Below, one piece after another: positions 10,821-20,420 of a DNA stretch of 64,000 bases (its first letter is position 1; the number at the start of each line of letters is the position of its first letter). The stretch lies in contig NW_027288577.1 in assembly GCF_037038585.1 (NCBI RefSeq), positions 1 to 64,000 of the forward strand, written 5' to 3'. The position numbers were made by a program, and so were the translations under genes. The notes beneath the pieces are model-generated. The model saw only the letters and a list, made by a program, of their open reading frames with translations. It was not told the DNA's origin and did not search any database. Source of the stretch: Patagioenas fasciata (taxonomy: Eukaryota > Chordata > Aves > Columbiformes > Columbidae).

Positions 10821-12194
10821 TCCCCAGCCTGTGCCATTGCCAGGTGAGTCCCCTGCAGGGGCAGACACTGGTGTTTGTCCTGCTGGGGTTTCCTGAGGGT
10901 CCTCCAAAGACTTGCTCTCCTCCTTGAACCCCTTCATTGAGCATAGAGGCCTGGGAGATGGTTTCAGTAAAGACCCAGGTGCAGAAGTCATTGAGTCCCT
11001 CAGTGTCAGTGTCTGCTGTTACTAAATTTCCCTCTTCACTCAGCAGCAGCTCTGTGTTCCCTTTCTTCAGCCGTGGTCTCTAACACAGCTGTTGAAGCTC
11101 TTAGTTTGCTCTTGACTTTTCTTGCAGTCGCCAACTCCAGGTGAGCTTTGCCCTTCCCGAAGCCATCCCTGCACAGTAAAGCCAATGTACACGTGCTCCT
11201 TGTCTGTACCTGTCCTTGCTGTCACCCCTGGCAGCTGCTTTGTGGCCCCTGTCTGCACCTTGTGCTGTGACAGCCCAGCCCTGCTGCCCCACACGTGGTC
11301 CCACAGCCCCATGGTGCATTTTCAGCACAGGACAGGGTGCATTCGGGGTGGGGAACGGTCTCCTGACTTGATAGCCAGAGCAGTCCTTGCTGCTTTGTCA
11401 CACCATGGCCTTCCTGTTGGGCAGCCTCTCCAAGCTCCTGGAGAGGTCGTGTCACCTGTGGGGTCACAGACAGCCCTGCTCCAGGGTCTGCCAGGGTCTG
11501 GGCCAGGAGAGAGTCTGGGCAGGGCTGTCCATTCCCTGAGACAGGCCCTGAGCCCAGCAGGAGGATGGACATGGCCTCACAGGGAACCTTACCCGTAAAC
11601 CTGGGGTGCGCGGCCAGTGCTGGAAATGGCCCATGAGAGATGGCCAGTGACTGGGGGGTGATGAAGGCCCTGGGCCACCTTCCTGGTCTGTCCATGTCAC
11701 CAAGGGCATAGAGCAGTCTCCTCTCTCCTGCACCTGCATGTCTTTGATCCCTTCCAGAAGCCCTGGCTCTGCACCACAACCCCTGGTGTGAGTCTTCACC
11801 CTGCATGGTCATGCAGCACGAGATACACGCTGATGTTTTTCTCTCTCAGGTCCTTTCCAGAACAGTCCAGTTCTCTTGAGGTTCTGCCACCTCCCCTGCC
11901 CTCTCTCCACCACCAACACCCTCTCCCCAGCAAAGCCCAGTCGGGGCTGGTCCCACAGCAGTGCCCATTGCGGGTGCTCTGGGCAGACACCCCACAGCCT
12001 TTGCCCCTCTGAAGGGCACAGCAGCTTCTGGGGGTCAGAAAGCGGTCAGCCCCAGAGGTGAGTGAACATACACGGCAAAAAGAAAAGGAGGCACCTGTGT
12101 CCTTCGTTCTCCTCTCCAGCAGATCCTGAGAGGTTTGCAACCCCTCCATCCCATCCCCTTTCCCCAGGCCAGCACAAAAGCCCTGGCCTTTGAG
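10821..12194. other. Unit A distal 3' flank up to the inversion breakpoint, no gene seen
   Basis: The inverted partner is about 29373-30740, where it lies downstream of the OR at 28078. Open frames of 150-196 codons exist on both strands here and in the partner. They stay open because the arms are nearly identical, and they show no domain. The last matching bases are near CCCTGGCCTTTGAGG at 12194. Confidence 0.55.
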
Positions 12195-12232
12195 GTCTTC
12201 CTTGGACAGTGTCCCATGCCCAGAGGAAGCAA
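12195..12232 (+). promoter_or_regulatory. Residual 5' leader and splice acceptor of the OR at 12233
   Basis: Only about 38 bases of OR-type upstream sequence remain. They include TCTTCCTTGGACAG, whose final AG (12208-12209) matches the acceptor of the other OR14 copies (TCCTCGTTGCACAG). Upstream of this the sequence is duplicated 3' flank from unit A, so the usual intron, 5' exon and promoter are absent. Confidence 0.55.
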
Positions 12233-13243
12233 ATGTCCAAAAGCAGCTTCATCAGCCAGTTCCTCCTCCTGGCGTTCGCAGACACACGGGAGCTGCAACT
12301 CTTGCACTTCTGGCTCTTCCTGGGCATCTACCTGGCTGCCCTCCTGGGCAACGGCCTCATCATCACCACCATAGCCTGGGACCAGCACCTCCACACCCCC
12401 ATGTACTTCTTCCTGCTCAACCTCTCCCTCCTCGACCTGGGCTCCATCTCCACCACTGTCCCCAAGTCCATGGCCAACTCTCTGTGGGATACCAGGGTCA
12501 TTTCCTATGCAGGATGTGCTGCCCAACTCTTCCTGTTTTTCTTTTTAGCTTCAGCAGAATTTTATCTTCTCACCATCATGTCCTACGACCACTACATTGC
12601 CATCTGCAAACCCCTGCACTACGGGACCCTCCTGGGCAGCAGAGCTTGTGTCCACATGGCAGCAGCTGCCTGGGCCACTGGGTTTCTCCATGCTCTGCTG
12701 CACACGACCAATACATTTTCACTGCCACTGTGCAAGGGCAATGTCCTGGGCCAGTTCTTCTGTGAAATCCCCCAGATCCTCAAGCTCTCCTGCTCACACT
12801 CCTACCTCAGGGAACTTGGGCTTCTTGTGGTCAGTGTCTGGTTAGGATTTGGGTGTTTTGTGTTCATTGTGGTGTCCTATGTGCAGATCTTCAGGGCCGT
12901 GCTGAGGATCCCCTCTGAGCAGGGACGGCACAAAGCCTTTTCCACTTGCCTCCCTCACCTGGCCGTGGTCTCCCTGTTTGCCAACACTGCCATGTTTGTC
13001 TATCTGACGCCCCCCTCCATTTTTTCACCAAGCCTGGACCTGGTGGTGTCTGTTCTGTACTCACTGGTGCCTCTAGCAGTGAACCCCCTCATCTATGGCA
13101 TGAGGAACCAGGAGCTGAAAGTGGCACTGAAGAAAGTGATTCAATCACTTTTCTGTCAGCAACAATTAGTTACCCAAGTCTCTTCAGAAGTTATTTCCAA
13201 TTCATCTCAGGATCCTCCTTTGGACTGTGCATTTTATCTGTGA
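12233..13243 (+). CDS. OR14-like olfactory receptor with altered DRY motif
   Basis: A putative odorant-sensing class A G-protein-coupled receptor for the olfactory neuron membrane, 336 residues in one exon. Visible family marks are Asn40 in TM1 (LLGN), PMYFF at 56-60, Cys95, a TM3 end reading MSYDHY (116-121), ECL2 cysteines 167, 177 and 187, KAFSTC at 234-239 and NPLIY at 284-288. Two key sites are changed. Arg120 of the DRY motif, which contacts the G protein, is His. The N-terminal glycosylation sequon Asn-Ser-Ser is Lys-Ser-Ser. The tail runs about 26 residues longer than in the 310-residue copies. The ATG at 12233 is chosen by homology; an in-frame GTG at 12209 falls at the splice acceptor. 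The sequence upstream of 12195 is not OR-derived. It is open end to end, but may be non-functional or unexpressed. Confidence 0.92.
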   Translation: MSKSSFISQFLLLAFADTRELQLLHFWLFLGIYLAALLGNGLIITTIAWDQHLHTPMYFFLLNLSLLDLGSISTTVPKSMANSLWDTRVISYAGCAAQLFLFFFLASAEFYLLTIMSYDHYIAICKPLHYGTLLGSRACVHMAAAAWATGFLHALLHTTNTFSLPLCKGNVLGQFFCEIPQILKLSCSHSYLRELGLLVVSVWLGFGCFVFIVVSYVQIFRAVLRIPSEQGRHKAFSTCLPHLAVVSLFANTAMFVYLTPPSIFSPSLDLVVSVLYSLVPLAVNPLIYGMRNQELKVALKKVIQSLFCQQQLVTQVSSEVISNSSQDPPLDCAFYL

Positions 13244-13372
13244 TAACCATGTTTATCAAAGAATTTCTTAATCCACAAAACTTCTCCAGAGGCATGAAGC
13301 CAGCCTCTCGGAACCAGAGACCTGTTTACCTGTTTCTGGGACCATGACTTCCTGTGTTGGATCTCTGTAACA
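13244..13372. other. 3' flank of the OR at 12233
   Basis: Short non-coding 3' flank. I see no AATAAA here; one occurs further on at about 13520, inside AATAAATTTCC. Confidence 0.4.
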
Positions 13373-13450
13373 CAGGGTGTTTCAAAAAGATGGATCCATT
13401 TTGAAATCACTGTATCTCTGAAATTTGCTCCATCTTTTCGAAACAACCCG
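13373..13450. mobile_element. Possible Tc1/mariner-like short element (paired inverted ends)
   Basis: CAGGGTGTTTCAAAAAGATGG at 13373-13393 is nearly the reverse complement of CCATCTTTTCGAAACAACCC at 13430-13449. This makes inverted ends of about 20 bases around about 36 bases of interior. TA dinucleotides lie close to both ends (13368-13369 and 13451-13452), but the left one is not directly abutting. The end motif resembles mariner-type termini; no transposase is present. Confidence 0.35.
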
Positions 13451-14114
13451 TAAAAGGGGATTTCCTCACTTTCTGTATTTGGAGCTTGGGCTCCTCTTCC
13501 AAAGCTGTGGTCAGCCTGAATAAATTTCCCCCCCACCAAGGCCATGCTGCTGTACTTGGGTTTTTCATGCGCTCAGGGGAGGACATGGGGCAAGATGTTA
13601 CGTCATGGTGCTGGTTTGAGTGTCCATCTGTGGGTGCCCAGTGTTCCTGGAGATGGTGAAGGACCTTCAGTGATCTGCCTTGAACTATCTCACCGTGGTT
13701 TTCAGGCACCACAGCCTGCTCCTAGTGCTCTGTGCTTCAACGGGGGAATAAATGACCCACAGAAACCTATTTCTGCATTCCCCAGCTCAGGGCAGGCTGC
13801 TCTGTCACTGCGGTAGCAGAAGCAGTCTTGTGCTGGTGAGAGGGGCTGGCACAAGAGGGCTGCCAGCAACGGGTGTGAAGGATCTCTTGAAAACAAGAGC
13901 AGAGGACACAGGGGGACGGTCCTGTGTTCCTGCCATGGCTGATCCCAGCCCTTGGACTGATAGGGAGGTTGATCCTCCTCTCTGTCTCAATCCATCTATC
14001 TATCTGACCACCCTACCATGCATACATGCATGCATGCATCCATCCATCCACCCATTCATCCATCCATACTGGTACTCCATATGGGTGAGCTGCCCCATGA
14101 TGTTTCTCATCCCA
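13451..14114. other. Spacer, no gene seen
   Basis: No coding sequence is recognised. It contains a simple CATC/CATG tract at about 13990-14070 (ATGCATGCATGCATCCATCC). Confidence 0.5.
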
Positions 14115-14925
14115 GTGAGATCATATAATCATTTAAGTTGGAAGAAACCCTCACGATCATCGTGTCCAGCCATTAACCTAACTCTGGCTATAAACCATGT
14201 CCCTAAGAACCTCATCTATATGTCTTTTAAACACCTTCAGGGATGGTGACTCAACCACTTCCTTGGGTAGCCTGTTCCACTGCCTGACAACCTCTTCTGT
14301 GAAGAAATTTTTCCTATTATGCAAACTGAACCTTCCTGGGTGCAACTTGTGGCCCCTTTCTTCTTGTCCTATCACTTGCTGTTTGAGAGAAGAGACCAAC
14401 ACCCTCCATGCTACAACCTCCTTTCAGGCACTTGTAGACAGTGATAAGGTCTCCCTTCAACCTCCTGTTCTCCAGGCTACAGAGTCCCAGTTCCCTCAAC
14501 TGCTCCCCATCTGACTTGTTCTCCAGACCCCTCACCAACTTCACTGCCCTTCTCTGAACTCACTCCAGCACCTCAAGGTCTTTCTTGTAGTGAGGAGCCC
14601 AAAACTACACACAGGATTTGAGGTGCAGCCTCACCAGTTCCGAGAACAGGGGGATGATCACTTGCCTGGTCCTGCTGGCCACACTATTCCTGTTGCACAC
14701 CAGGATGCTGCTGGCCTTCTTGGCCACCTGGGCACATGCTGGCTCATGTTCAGATGGGTGCTGATCAACACCCCGAGGTCCTTTTCCATTGTCAGATTCC
14801 AGTCGCTCTTCCTTAAGCCTGTAGTGTTGAATGGGGTTGTTGTGACCCAACTGCAGAACCCGGCACTTGGCATGAAACTGAACAAGTCCAAGTGCTGGGT
14901 TTTCACCTGGGATAGAGTAACACTG
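14115..14925 (-). mobile_element. CR1 LINE, minus strand
   Basis: The plus strand begins AGATCATATAATCATTTAAG, GGAAGAAACCCTCACGATCA, and continues through TCAGGGATGGTGACTCAACC and CTCACTCCAGCACCTCAAGG. This is the reverse complement of a CR1 3' region of about 800 bases. It is next to, and head to head with, the plus-strand CR1 at 14938-15655. Confidence 0.9.
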
Positions 14926-14937
14926 AGTGCAAGTGTA

Positions 14938-15655
14938 GATTAGGAGAGAGCGGCTGGAGAGCAGCCCTGCAGCAAGGGATCTGGAGTGATGGTTGGCCAC
15001 ACGGTCAACAGGAGGCAACACTGTTCCCCAGCAGCCAAGACAGTAACCCCCATCCTGGGGTGCATCAAACACAGCATGGCCATGTGGTCAAAAGACATGA
15101 CTATGCTGCTGTATTCAACATTGGTATGGCCTCACCTTGAGGTCTGTGTGCAGTTCTGGGCCCCATATACTATTACAACAAGGATGTGAAGGCCCTTGGA
15201 TATGTCCAGAGCAGAGTAACAAAATTGGTGAAAGGGCTGGAAAGATTGTCCTCTGAGGAGCAGCTGAGGACTCTGGGCTTCTCTTGTTTGGGGAAAAGGA
15301 GGCTCATTGCTCTCTACAGCTTCCTGAGGAGGGGACATGGACAGGGAGGTGCTGAGATCTTCTCCCTGGTGTCCAGTGATAGGACACGTGGGAATGGTTC
15401 AAAGCTTGGTCAGGGAAGGTTTAGACTAGATATTAGGAACCATCTCTTTATCAAGGTTGGTCAAAAACCGGAACAGGCTTCCTAGAGAGGTGGTCAATAC
15501 CCCAAGCCTGTCAGTGATTAAGAGACACTTGGACAATGCCCTTGGTACATGATTTATCTTTTGGTCAGCCCTGAATGGGTCAGGTATTTGAACTAGATGA
15601 TCATTGTAGGCCTCTTCCCACTGAACTAGTCTAGTCTAGTCTAGTCTAGTCTGTT
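14938..15655 (+). mobile_element. CR1 LINE, plus strand, ending in (CTAGT)n
   Basis: It opens with GGCTGGAGAGCAGCCCTGCA, then CATCAAACACAGCATGGCCA, TGTGTGCAGTTCTGGGCCCC, and ends GAACTAGATGATCATTGTAG followed by a (CTAGT)n run (15625-15651). The subfamily differs from the neighbouring minus-strand copy: its 3' end carries a CTAGT rather than an ATTCTATG repeat. Confidence 0.9.
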
Positions 15656-16540
15656 TTACACATATACCTGTAACAGGGTGGATCCTGGGCCCAAACAGTC
15701 TGCTCAGCAGCCTCCTCAGGATATCGGCCTTGCCAGTTGCAGACACCAGGACACATGAGCCCCCAGGGCTGCAGCCCCATTCCAGATACTGGTACAGACC
15801 TCCCCAGTCACACACATGTGCACACACACTCTTATGTCTGGTCACTCTGGTCTCTCAGTTGCTGGCACCAATGACATACAGGCTGTCTGACCCCCTGCTC
15901 CTGTTCTGCTCACTACACTCACACATTCATGCAGAGGAGAGATTTGCTCACATAGCATAGATTTAGAAATTAAGTTTAATGAGAAGACAGGACAGACTGC
16001 ACTGGTTGGGGTCCTTCCCCAAACTTCCCATGATAAGTCCTGTGTAATCCAGAAACGTTCTTCCCCTGCACCCAAATGTGTCCTGCACCCCTAGGCAAAA
16101 TCCTGTTAGTCTAAATGGTGATCCAGAGAGCTGCTCTCAGTCATTCCTCTCAATGGGCTTCAAACCTGGACAATGAGGCTGATGGCACTCCCAGGGCAGC
16201 CTTGGAACAAGATGTTAATTCCTCAGAGCCTGTAATTTGGGTTCCCACTTGCCAATGAGCCTCTGTGCTATTCTTGGTTTTGGAGGTGGGCTTGTGATGA
16301 GTTGGTGGCTCATGTGATGGTGCTGGGAGCAGTCGGGGCAGGGTATTAACTGACTTACTTCTCCTGCCTTTGTTAGTGCCTTCTTTGTGTGTGCAGAGGA
16401 GCTTCTTATCACTTAACAACATCCAACGAGAACATAAATCTCCTGAGTCATCTGTGTCTGGAGGTTGCATACATATGCATTGGTATTATCTAGCATATGA
16501 TAGCAGATCACTGGAAATGCTGTCCAGAAATGCCTCATGA
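15656..16540. other. Intergenic, 3' side of the OR6-like gene
   Basis: No gene or mobile element is recognised. I find no clear AATAAA on the minus strand close to the stop at 16541, so the transcript end of the OR6-like gene is not placed. Confidence 0.5.
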
Positions 16541-17488
16541 TTAGGGGAAAATCTGTGTTGTTGTACGGGCAATGGCTTCATTCAGGGCCAGTATCACAGT
16601 CTTGTTTCTGAGACCATAGATGAATGGATTTAAGAATGGGTACAGAACAGTGTTCAGCAACGCTACAATGCTGTTAGTCTCCAAGGAAACATATTCTGAA
16701 GGACATGCATAGAGAACAATACAGCTCCCATATGCAATGGCCAAAGTGGTGAGATGGGAAGAACACGTGGTAAAAGCTTTTTTCCTCCCAGAGGCTGCTG
16801 GAAGATGTACAATGCAGAAAAGGATGCACATGTAAAATGCCAGAGTTAAACATAAGGAACCGAGAACGACAAATGATAAGAAAACAGAGTCTATTTTCCA
16901 GAGCAAGCTGGTGTCAGAGCAGGACAGTTTGAATAAGGTGGAGTTGTCACAGAAAAAGTGATGGATCTCATTTGAGCCACAGAAAGTCAGCTGGGAGAGG
17001 ATGACCAGGCGGTAACTCAAGAGTGTGAAGCCTGTGACCCAAGCAGCAACAACCAGGTGGATGCAGAGCTGAGGCTTCATGATGGCAGCATAACGCAAAG
17101 GTTGGCAGATGGCAACATAGCGGTCAAAGGACATGACAACTAGTAGAACAAACTCTGTACAGCCCAGGGAAAAATAGAAATAGGATTGGGCAAAGCAGCT
17201 GCTTAGTGAGATTGTTCTCTTACCAGAACCCAGGATCACAACCAATTTTATGCTTGTGGAGGATGTAAACCAGATTTCTAGGAAGGCCAGATTGGCAATG
17301 AAAAAGTACATGGGGGTTTGTAGGCGGTGATCTGCATATACGAGGAAAGTTATGGTAGTGTTCCCCATCACTGTTGTCAGGTATATGAGCAGAAAGAACA
17401 GAGAGAGTAAGAGCTGTAGTCTTTGATCAAGCCCTGAGAAACCCTCTAGGACAAACTCAGTAACTGCAGTTCCATTTTCTGGTCCCAT
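16541..17488 (-). CDS. OR6-like olfactory receptor (different family from its neighbours)
   Basis: An intact class II odorant receptor of 315 residues. Marks in order are sequon Asn5 (Asn-Gly-Thr), Asn43 in TM1 (MGN), TPMYFF at 58-63, FLEIW at 69-73, Cys98, SLGCTE at 107-112, MSFDRY at 119-124, ECL2 cysteines 170, 180 and 190, KAFTTC at 237-242 and NPFIY at 287-291. FLEIW plus SLGCTE and the SYRLVILSQLTFCG type ECL2 point to the OR6/OR11 group, not OR14. The ATG at 17488 is supported by a good acceptor (CCTGTCTCAG, AG at 17511-17510 on the minus strand) 21 bases upstream. The in-frame ATG at 17524 would be intronic. No lesion is seen. Base composition is less GC-rich and no segmental duplicate of it is in the window. 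Exact subfamily is uncertain. Confidence 0.93.
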   Translation of the reverse strand: MGPENGTAVTEFVLEGFSGLDQRLQLLLSLFFLLIYLTTVMGNTTITFLVYADHRLQTPMYFFIANLAFLEIWFTSSTSIKLVVILGSGKRTISLSSCFAQSYFYFSLGCTEFVLLVVMSFDRYVAICQPLRYAAIMKPQLCIHLVVAAWVTGFTLLSYRLVILSQLTFCGSNEIHHFFCDNSTLFKLSCSDTSLLWKIDSVFLSFVVLGSLCLTLAFYMCILFCIVHLPAASGRKKAFTTCSSHLTTLAIAYGSCIVLYACPSEYVSLETNSIVALLNTVLYPFLNPFIYGLRNKTVILALNEAIARTTTQIFP

Positions 17489-17509
17489 GTTGAATTTCAG
17501 TTCATGATG

Positions 17510-17511
17510 CT
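17510..17511 (-). other. Splice acceptor of the OR6-like coding exon
   Basis: On the minus strand TTCCTGTCTCAG precedes a 21-base leader and the ATG at 17488. It follows the usual OR layout of non-coding 5' exon(s) and one coding exon. The upstream exon itself is not identified. Confidence 0.5.
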
Positions 17512-17878
17512 GAGACAGGAACATGGCAAAAAACAAGTGTGATAATTCCACAGTCTGGGTGAAAGGCTTTACAAAACCTTCTCTGCTTCTTTCGTTCCTT
17601 GCAGTCTTCCTATAGTACACAAATAAAGTATTTCAAGCATTTCTCATACCCTGATTTTTCTCTATCAAGTTTAAACTGGAGTTCTCAGACAATTTGTCGT
17701 CTTCTTTCAACCTTTTTCAAACACTCATAAAGAATTCTTCCTTCAACACAGGGGATTTTAAAGTCTGTTAGCTATTTTATGCCATTCCTGCCAAATTCCA
17801 AATTCATGCACACTGGTTCCAAACATCTATCACACCTCTGTGGCTAAGTCATCCCTTTTATTGCACAAATGCTAAACT

Positions 17879-17945
17879 ATCAAATCAAATCAAATCAAAT
17901 CAAATCAAATCAAATCAAATCAAATCAAATCAAATCATATCAAAT
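17879..17945. repeat. (CAAAT)n pentanucleotide microsatellite
   Basis: About 13 almost perfect CAAAT units, with one CATAT change near the right end. It lies about 390 bases upstream of the OR6-like coding start. Confidence 0.95.
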
Positions 17946-19374
17946 GTATATTGAAAGCTTTTCTTTCTACTCTTCAGTACTTGCCTTTTTGGGTTAGGAG
18001 TCCCTGAGTATCTATTGATTTCAGAATAAGCAGTATCAAGCACCTCTTCCATAATCCCCTGCTTTCTTCCACAGCTTCGTGCTCTCGCTTTCTTGAGGAA
18101 AGGGGATAGGAGGGCAGAATAGAGAACAAGTATAACTCATCTTCTTTAGTACTCTAAATAATGACTGAAATTGGTTATGGTTCCACACAGTCTCATCTGA
18201 CATCCATCTGCATTGAAATGCAGTTGCTTCCAAACAGTTGCTCATTGCTGTTACTATTAAATGTCCTGACCTAAATGCAGACCAGAAGAAAACTGACTGG
18301 AAGAGATTTGTAACTTTTCTTTTGCGTGCCAGCTATAGGTTGGGAGGACCCAGCCTTGAGAGTTTTCTCCTGTCTCCATTGATTATACAGGGAGCTTCGG
18401 GAAAACAAACTCTCACAGGCACCTGTTGTGAGGTAGGTGAAACTCACTAGTCAAGTCTCGACTTGACTTAAGTTTTCTTAAGTTATATTTTTTAAATCAA
18501 ACCACACACCTAGGAGAAAGAAGCACAAAAAAAGCCCACATATACAATAAAATCTGGTGTTTTTCCCTTCATCTTTACATTTGTTTTCAGACATAGAAAG
18601 GAATAGAGCAGACAGCTCCAAAACCAGGATGATTCAAAATGCAAGGGGATAAGGGGGAGAGGAGGAGATGGTGGGTTTGAGGCGGTGAAACAAAGTTGTG
18701 CAGGTGCGCAACCAGAGCTCTTCAGTCATTAGTCACCTGGGTGCTCCCAGGACTTTCCCATCTCATCGTCCACAGAGACAACAGGAGAAACTAGTCTGAG
18801 ACAATGGATCAACATGAAACCAAGTGATTGAGTAAAGTCAACCTCCTTCAATATCAACCACCTCCAAAATAAGCAAAAATTAAAGGTTTGCCCAACTTGT
18901 GTGGGATTTCTTCTTGTGGGATTCCAGACAGTGCTGGAGACAGGCAGATCCTGCTGTGCCTGGGCCTATTTCCTGTTCATAAAGGTAGTTATTAACATCC
19001 TGGGTGAAGAATCAGACTGTTTCAGAGATCCCTGTAGCAGTTTCTGCTGCAAAACTGGATAAAGTTGAGCAATTACTTAAGTTGCTTGCAAATGCCAGAG
19101 AGGATGTGCAGGACAACAGGCTCGCTGAATTATAAGAACTCAGAACAGTTGTAAGGGGAGCCTCACTTGATCCAGTTGAAGACACTGTTGCAAAGATTCT
19201 GACAGGGGAGTCTCTTCCAATCTGTGGTATTCCATAATTCAATTAATCTTTTCCTCAGAGAGCTCTTCAAAGGGTAGGCAAGTAAAAGAGACAGAGGGAA
19301 AGAAGTAGAGATATAAAATGTGCCAATACAAATTGACAAGATCCTCTGAACAGTGTTTCTCTAACCATTGGTAG
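17946..19374. other. Intergenic, no gene seen
   Basis: AT-richer DNA with short open frames only. The TCTCTTCCAATCTGTGGTAT stretch near 19210 could be an old CR1 tail but is too decayed to call. Confidence 0.45.
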
Positions 19375-19460
19375 GCAATGTATTTCCTGCTCTGGCAGGG
19401 GATTGTACTAGATGATCTTTTGAGGTCCCTTCTGATCCCTAACATTCTGTGATTCTGTCA
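19375..19460 (+). mobile_element. CR1 LINE 3' terminus (short fragment)
   Basis: GGGATTGTACTAGATGATCT, then GAGGTCCCTTCTGATCCCTA and ATTCTGTGATTCTG, match the final bases of CR1. Only about 85 bases are clear. Confidence 0.8.
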
Positions 19461-19543
19461 TTTTAGGAAATGGCTGCATAAAAACATTCAAATAGAGATA
19501 CAGTGTTTAATTAGCTTGCTGACACTTGCCCATGGTGCTGTCA

Positions 19544-19544
<1 letters not shown>

Positions 19545-19598
<54 letters not shown>

Positions 19599-19600
19599 AT
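19545..19600. repeat. (AACT)n tetranucleotide microsatellite
   Basis: About 13 AACT units ending AACTAAATAACTACG. Confidence 0.95.
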
Positions 19601-20019
19601 AACTACGAAAAGTTTCATGAGGCAGCTGAAGCACCACGTGTGACTGGGAAAAGTCTCCCAGGACCTATGGGAGCTCTTCTGGAGTATGAGCTGGTAGGCA
19701 TGAGCTGAAGTAGGGGACCTAAGGGGTGGTGCAGGGCTGCTGGGTGGGCTGAGCAGGGACCTCAGCAGCACAGCGGCTCATTGTGTCCCTTTGGACGCTG
19801 CTGTGAGGTCACTTCTGTCACAGGAACTGACTGACCAGCAGCGGGAAGGCAAATACTCAGAAGTCATGAAGGCCATCAGAAAGCTGCTCCCAAGATGATG
19901 ACAGATGTGGGAAGGTCAAGGTGAACTGAGTCAAGAGAGGAGAGGAAAGAATGGCTTGGCCAAGAGAGATGAAAGATCTGGAGGGTTTCAGGTAACAGTG
20001 ATGCCATTGTGACATTGAC

Positions 20020-20420
20020 TGTGGCATTTATGTTAGGCCCTTACCTGCGTTCTAAGCAATAATCTTAAACTCTAACCTTACCCCTAAATGCTAGCCCTCA
20101 CCCTGACAGTAATGCACTACTTTAAACCCAATCTCAAAATTTACCTCTAAGCCAAATCCCAAGCCCACAACCCCTTATTCTTAGTCTTATCCTTTTACTC
20201 ACTTTAACCTCTACCCTGTATCCCTAGCCTTAAAATACCAGCCTTAATCTTAGCCCTCACCACAAACCTAAAAAACACCCCTAACTCACAAAGCTACCCC
20301 ACACCCTTAACACTAACCACGCACCTAACCGGATTACCAGATGCCTAATTCCTAACTCTGAACAGCAAGCTCTAACCCCTAACCTCTAAAGTGAACACCT
20401 CATGCTCAAAGCTCTCGTTC
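20020..20420. repeat. Degenerate telomere-like C-rich tract
   Basis: About 400 bases built from variants of CCTAACC/CCTTAACC (TCTAACCTTACCCC, CCCTAACTCACAAAG, CTCTAACCCCTAACCTC and similar). The C-rich strand is the plus strand. Perfect CCCTAA units are rare, so this is either an old interstitial telomeric-type array or an unrelated pyrimidine/A simple repeat that decayed. Confidence 0.55.

Larger units (their letters stand above)
190..12194 (+). repeat. Segmental duplication unit A (left arm of a large inverted repeat)
   Basis: This stretch reads as the reverse complement of about 29373-42320 (unit B), with matched landmarks throughout. Examples are 8307-8612 against 32918-33223, 7135-7650 against 33871-34386, 11122-11598 against 29963-30439, and 4266 against 37506. 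Its first 4 kb also matches 52080-55860 inverted (unit C). Relative to B it has lost about 1.2 kb of OR coding sequence and 5' intron near 4063, and about 300 bases near 5511. The right end stops at about 12194, 38 bases before an OR start codon. Identity is not uniform: the 8.3-8.6 kb part is identical on both arms by eye, while the 4.8-5.5 kb part differs noticeably. The left limit near 190 is where the match to the other copies fades. Confidence 0.9.

Noticed and set aside
11222-11812. 196-codon minus-strand frame with a 192-codon counterpart at 29761-30339
   Set aside because: Conservation is explained by the near-identical arms. No domain is seen, and overlapping frames on the other strand are equally long.
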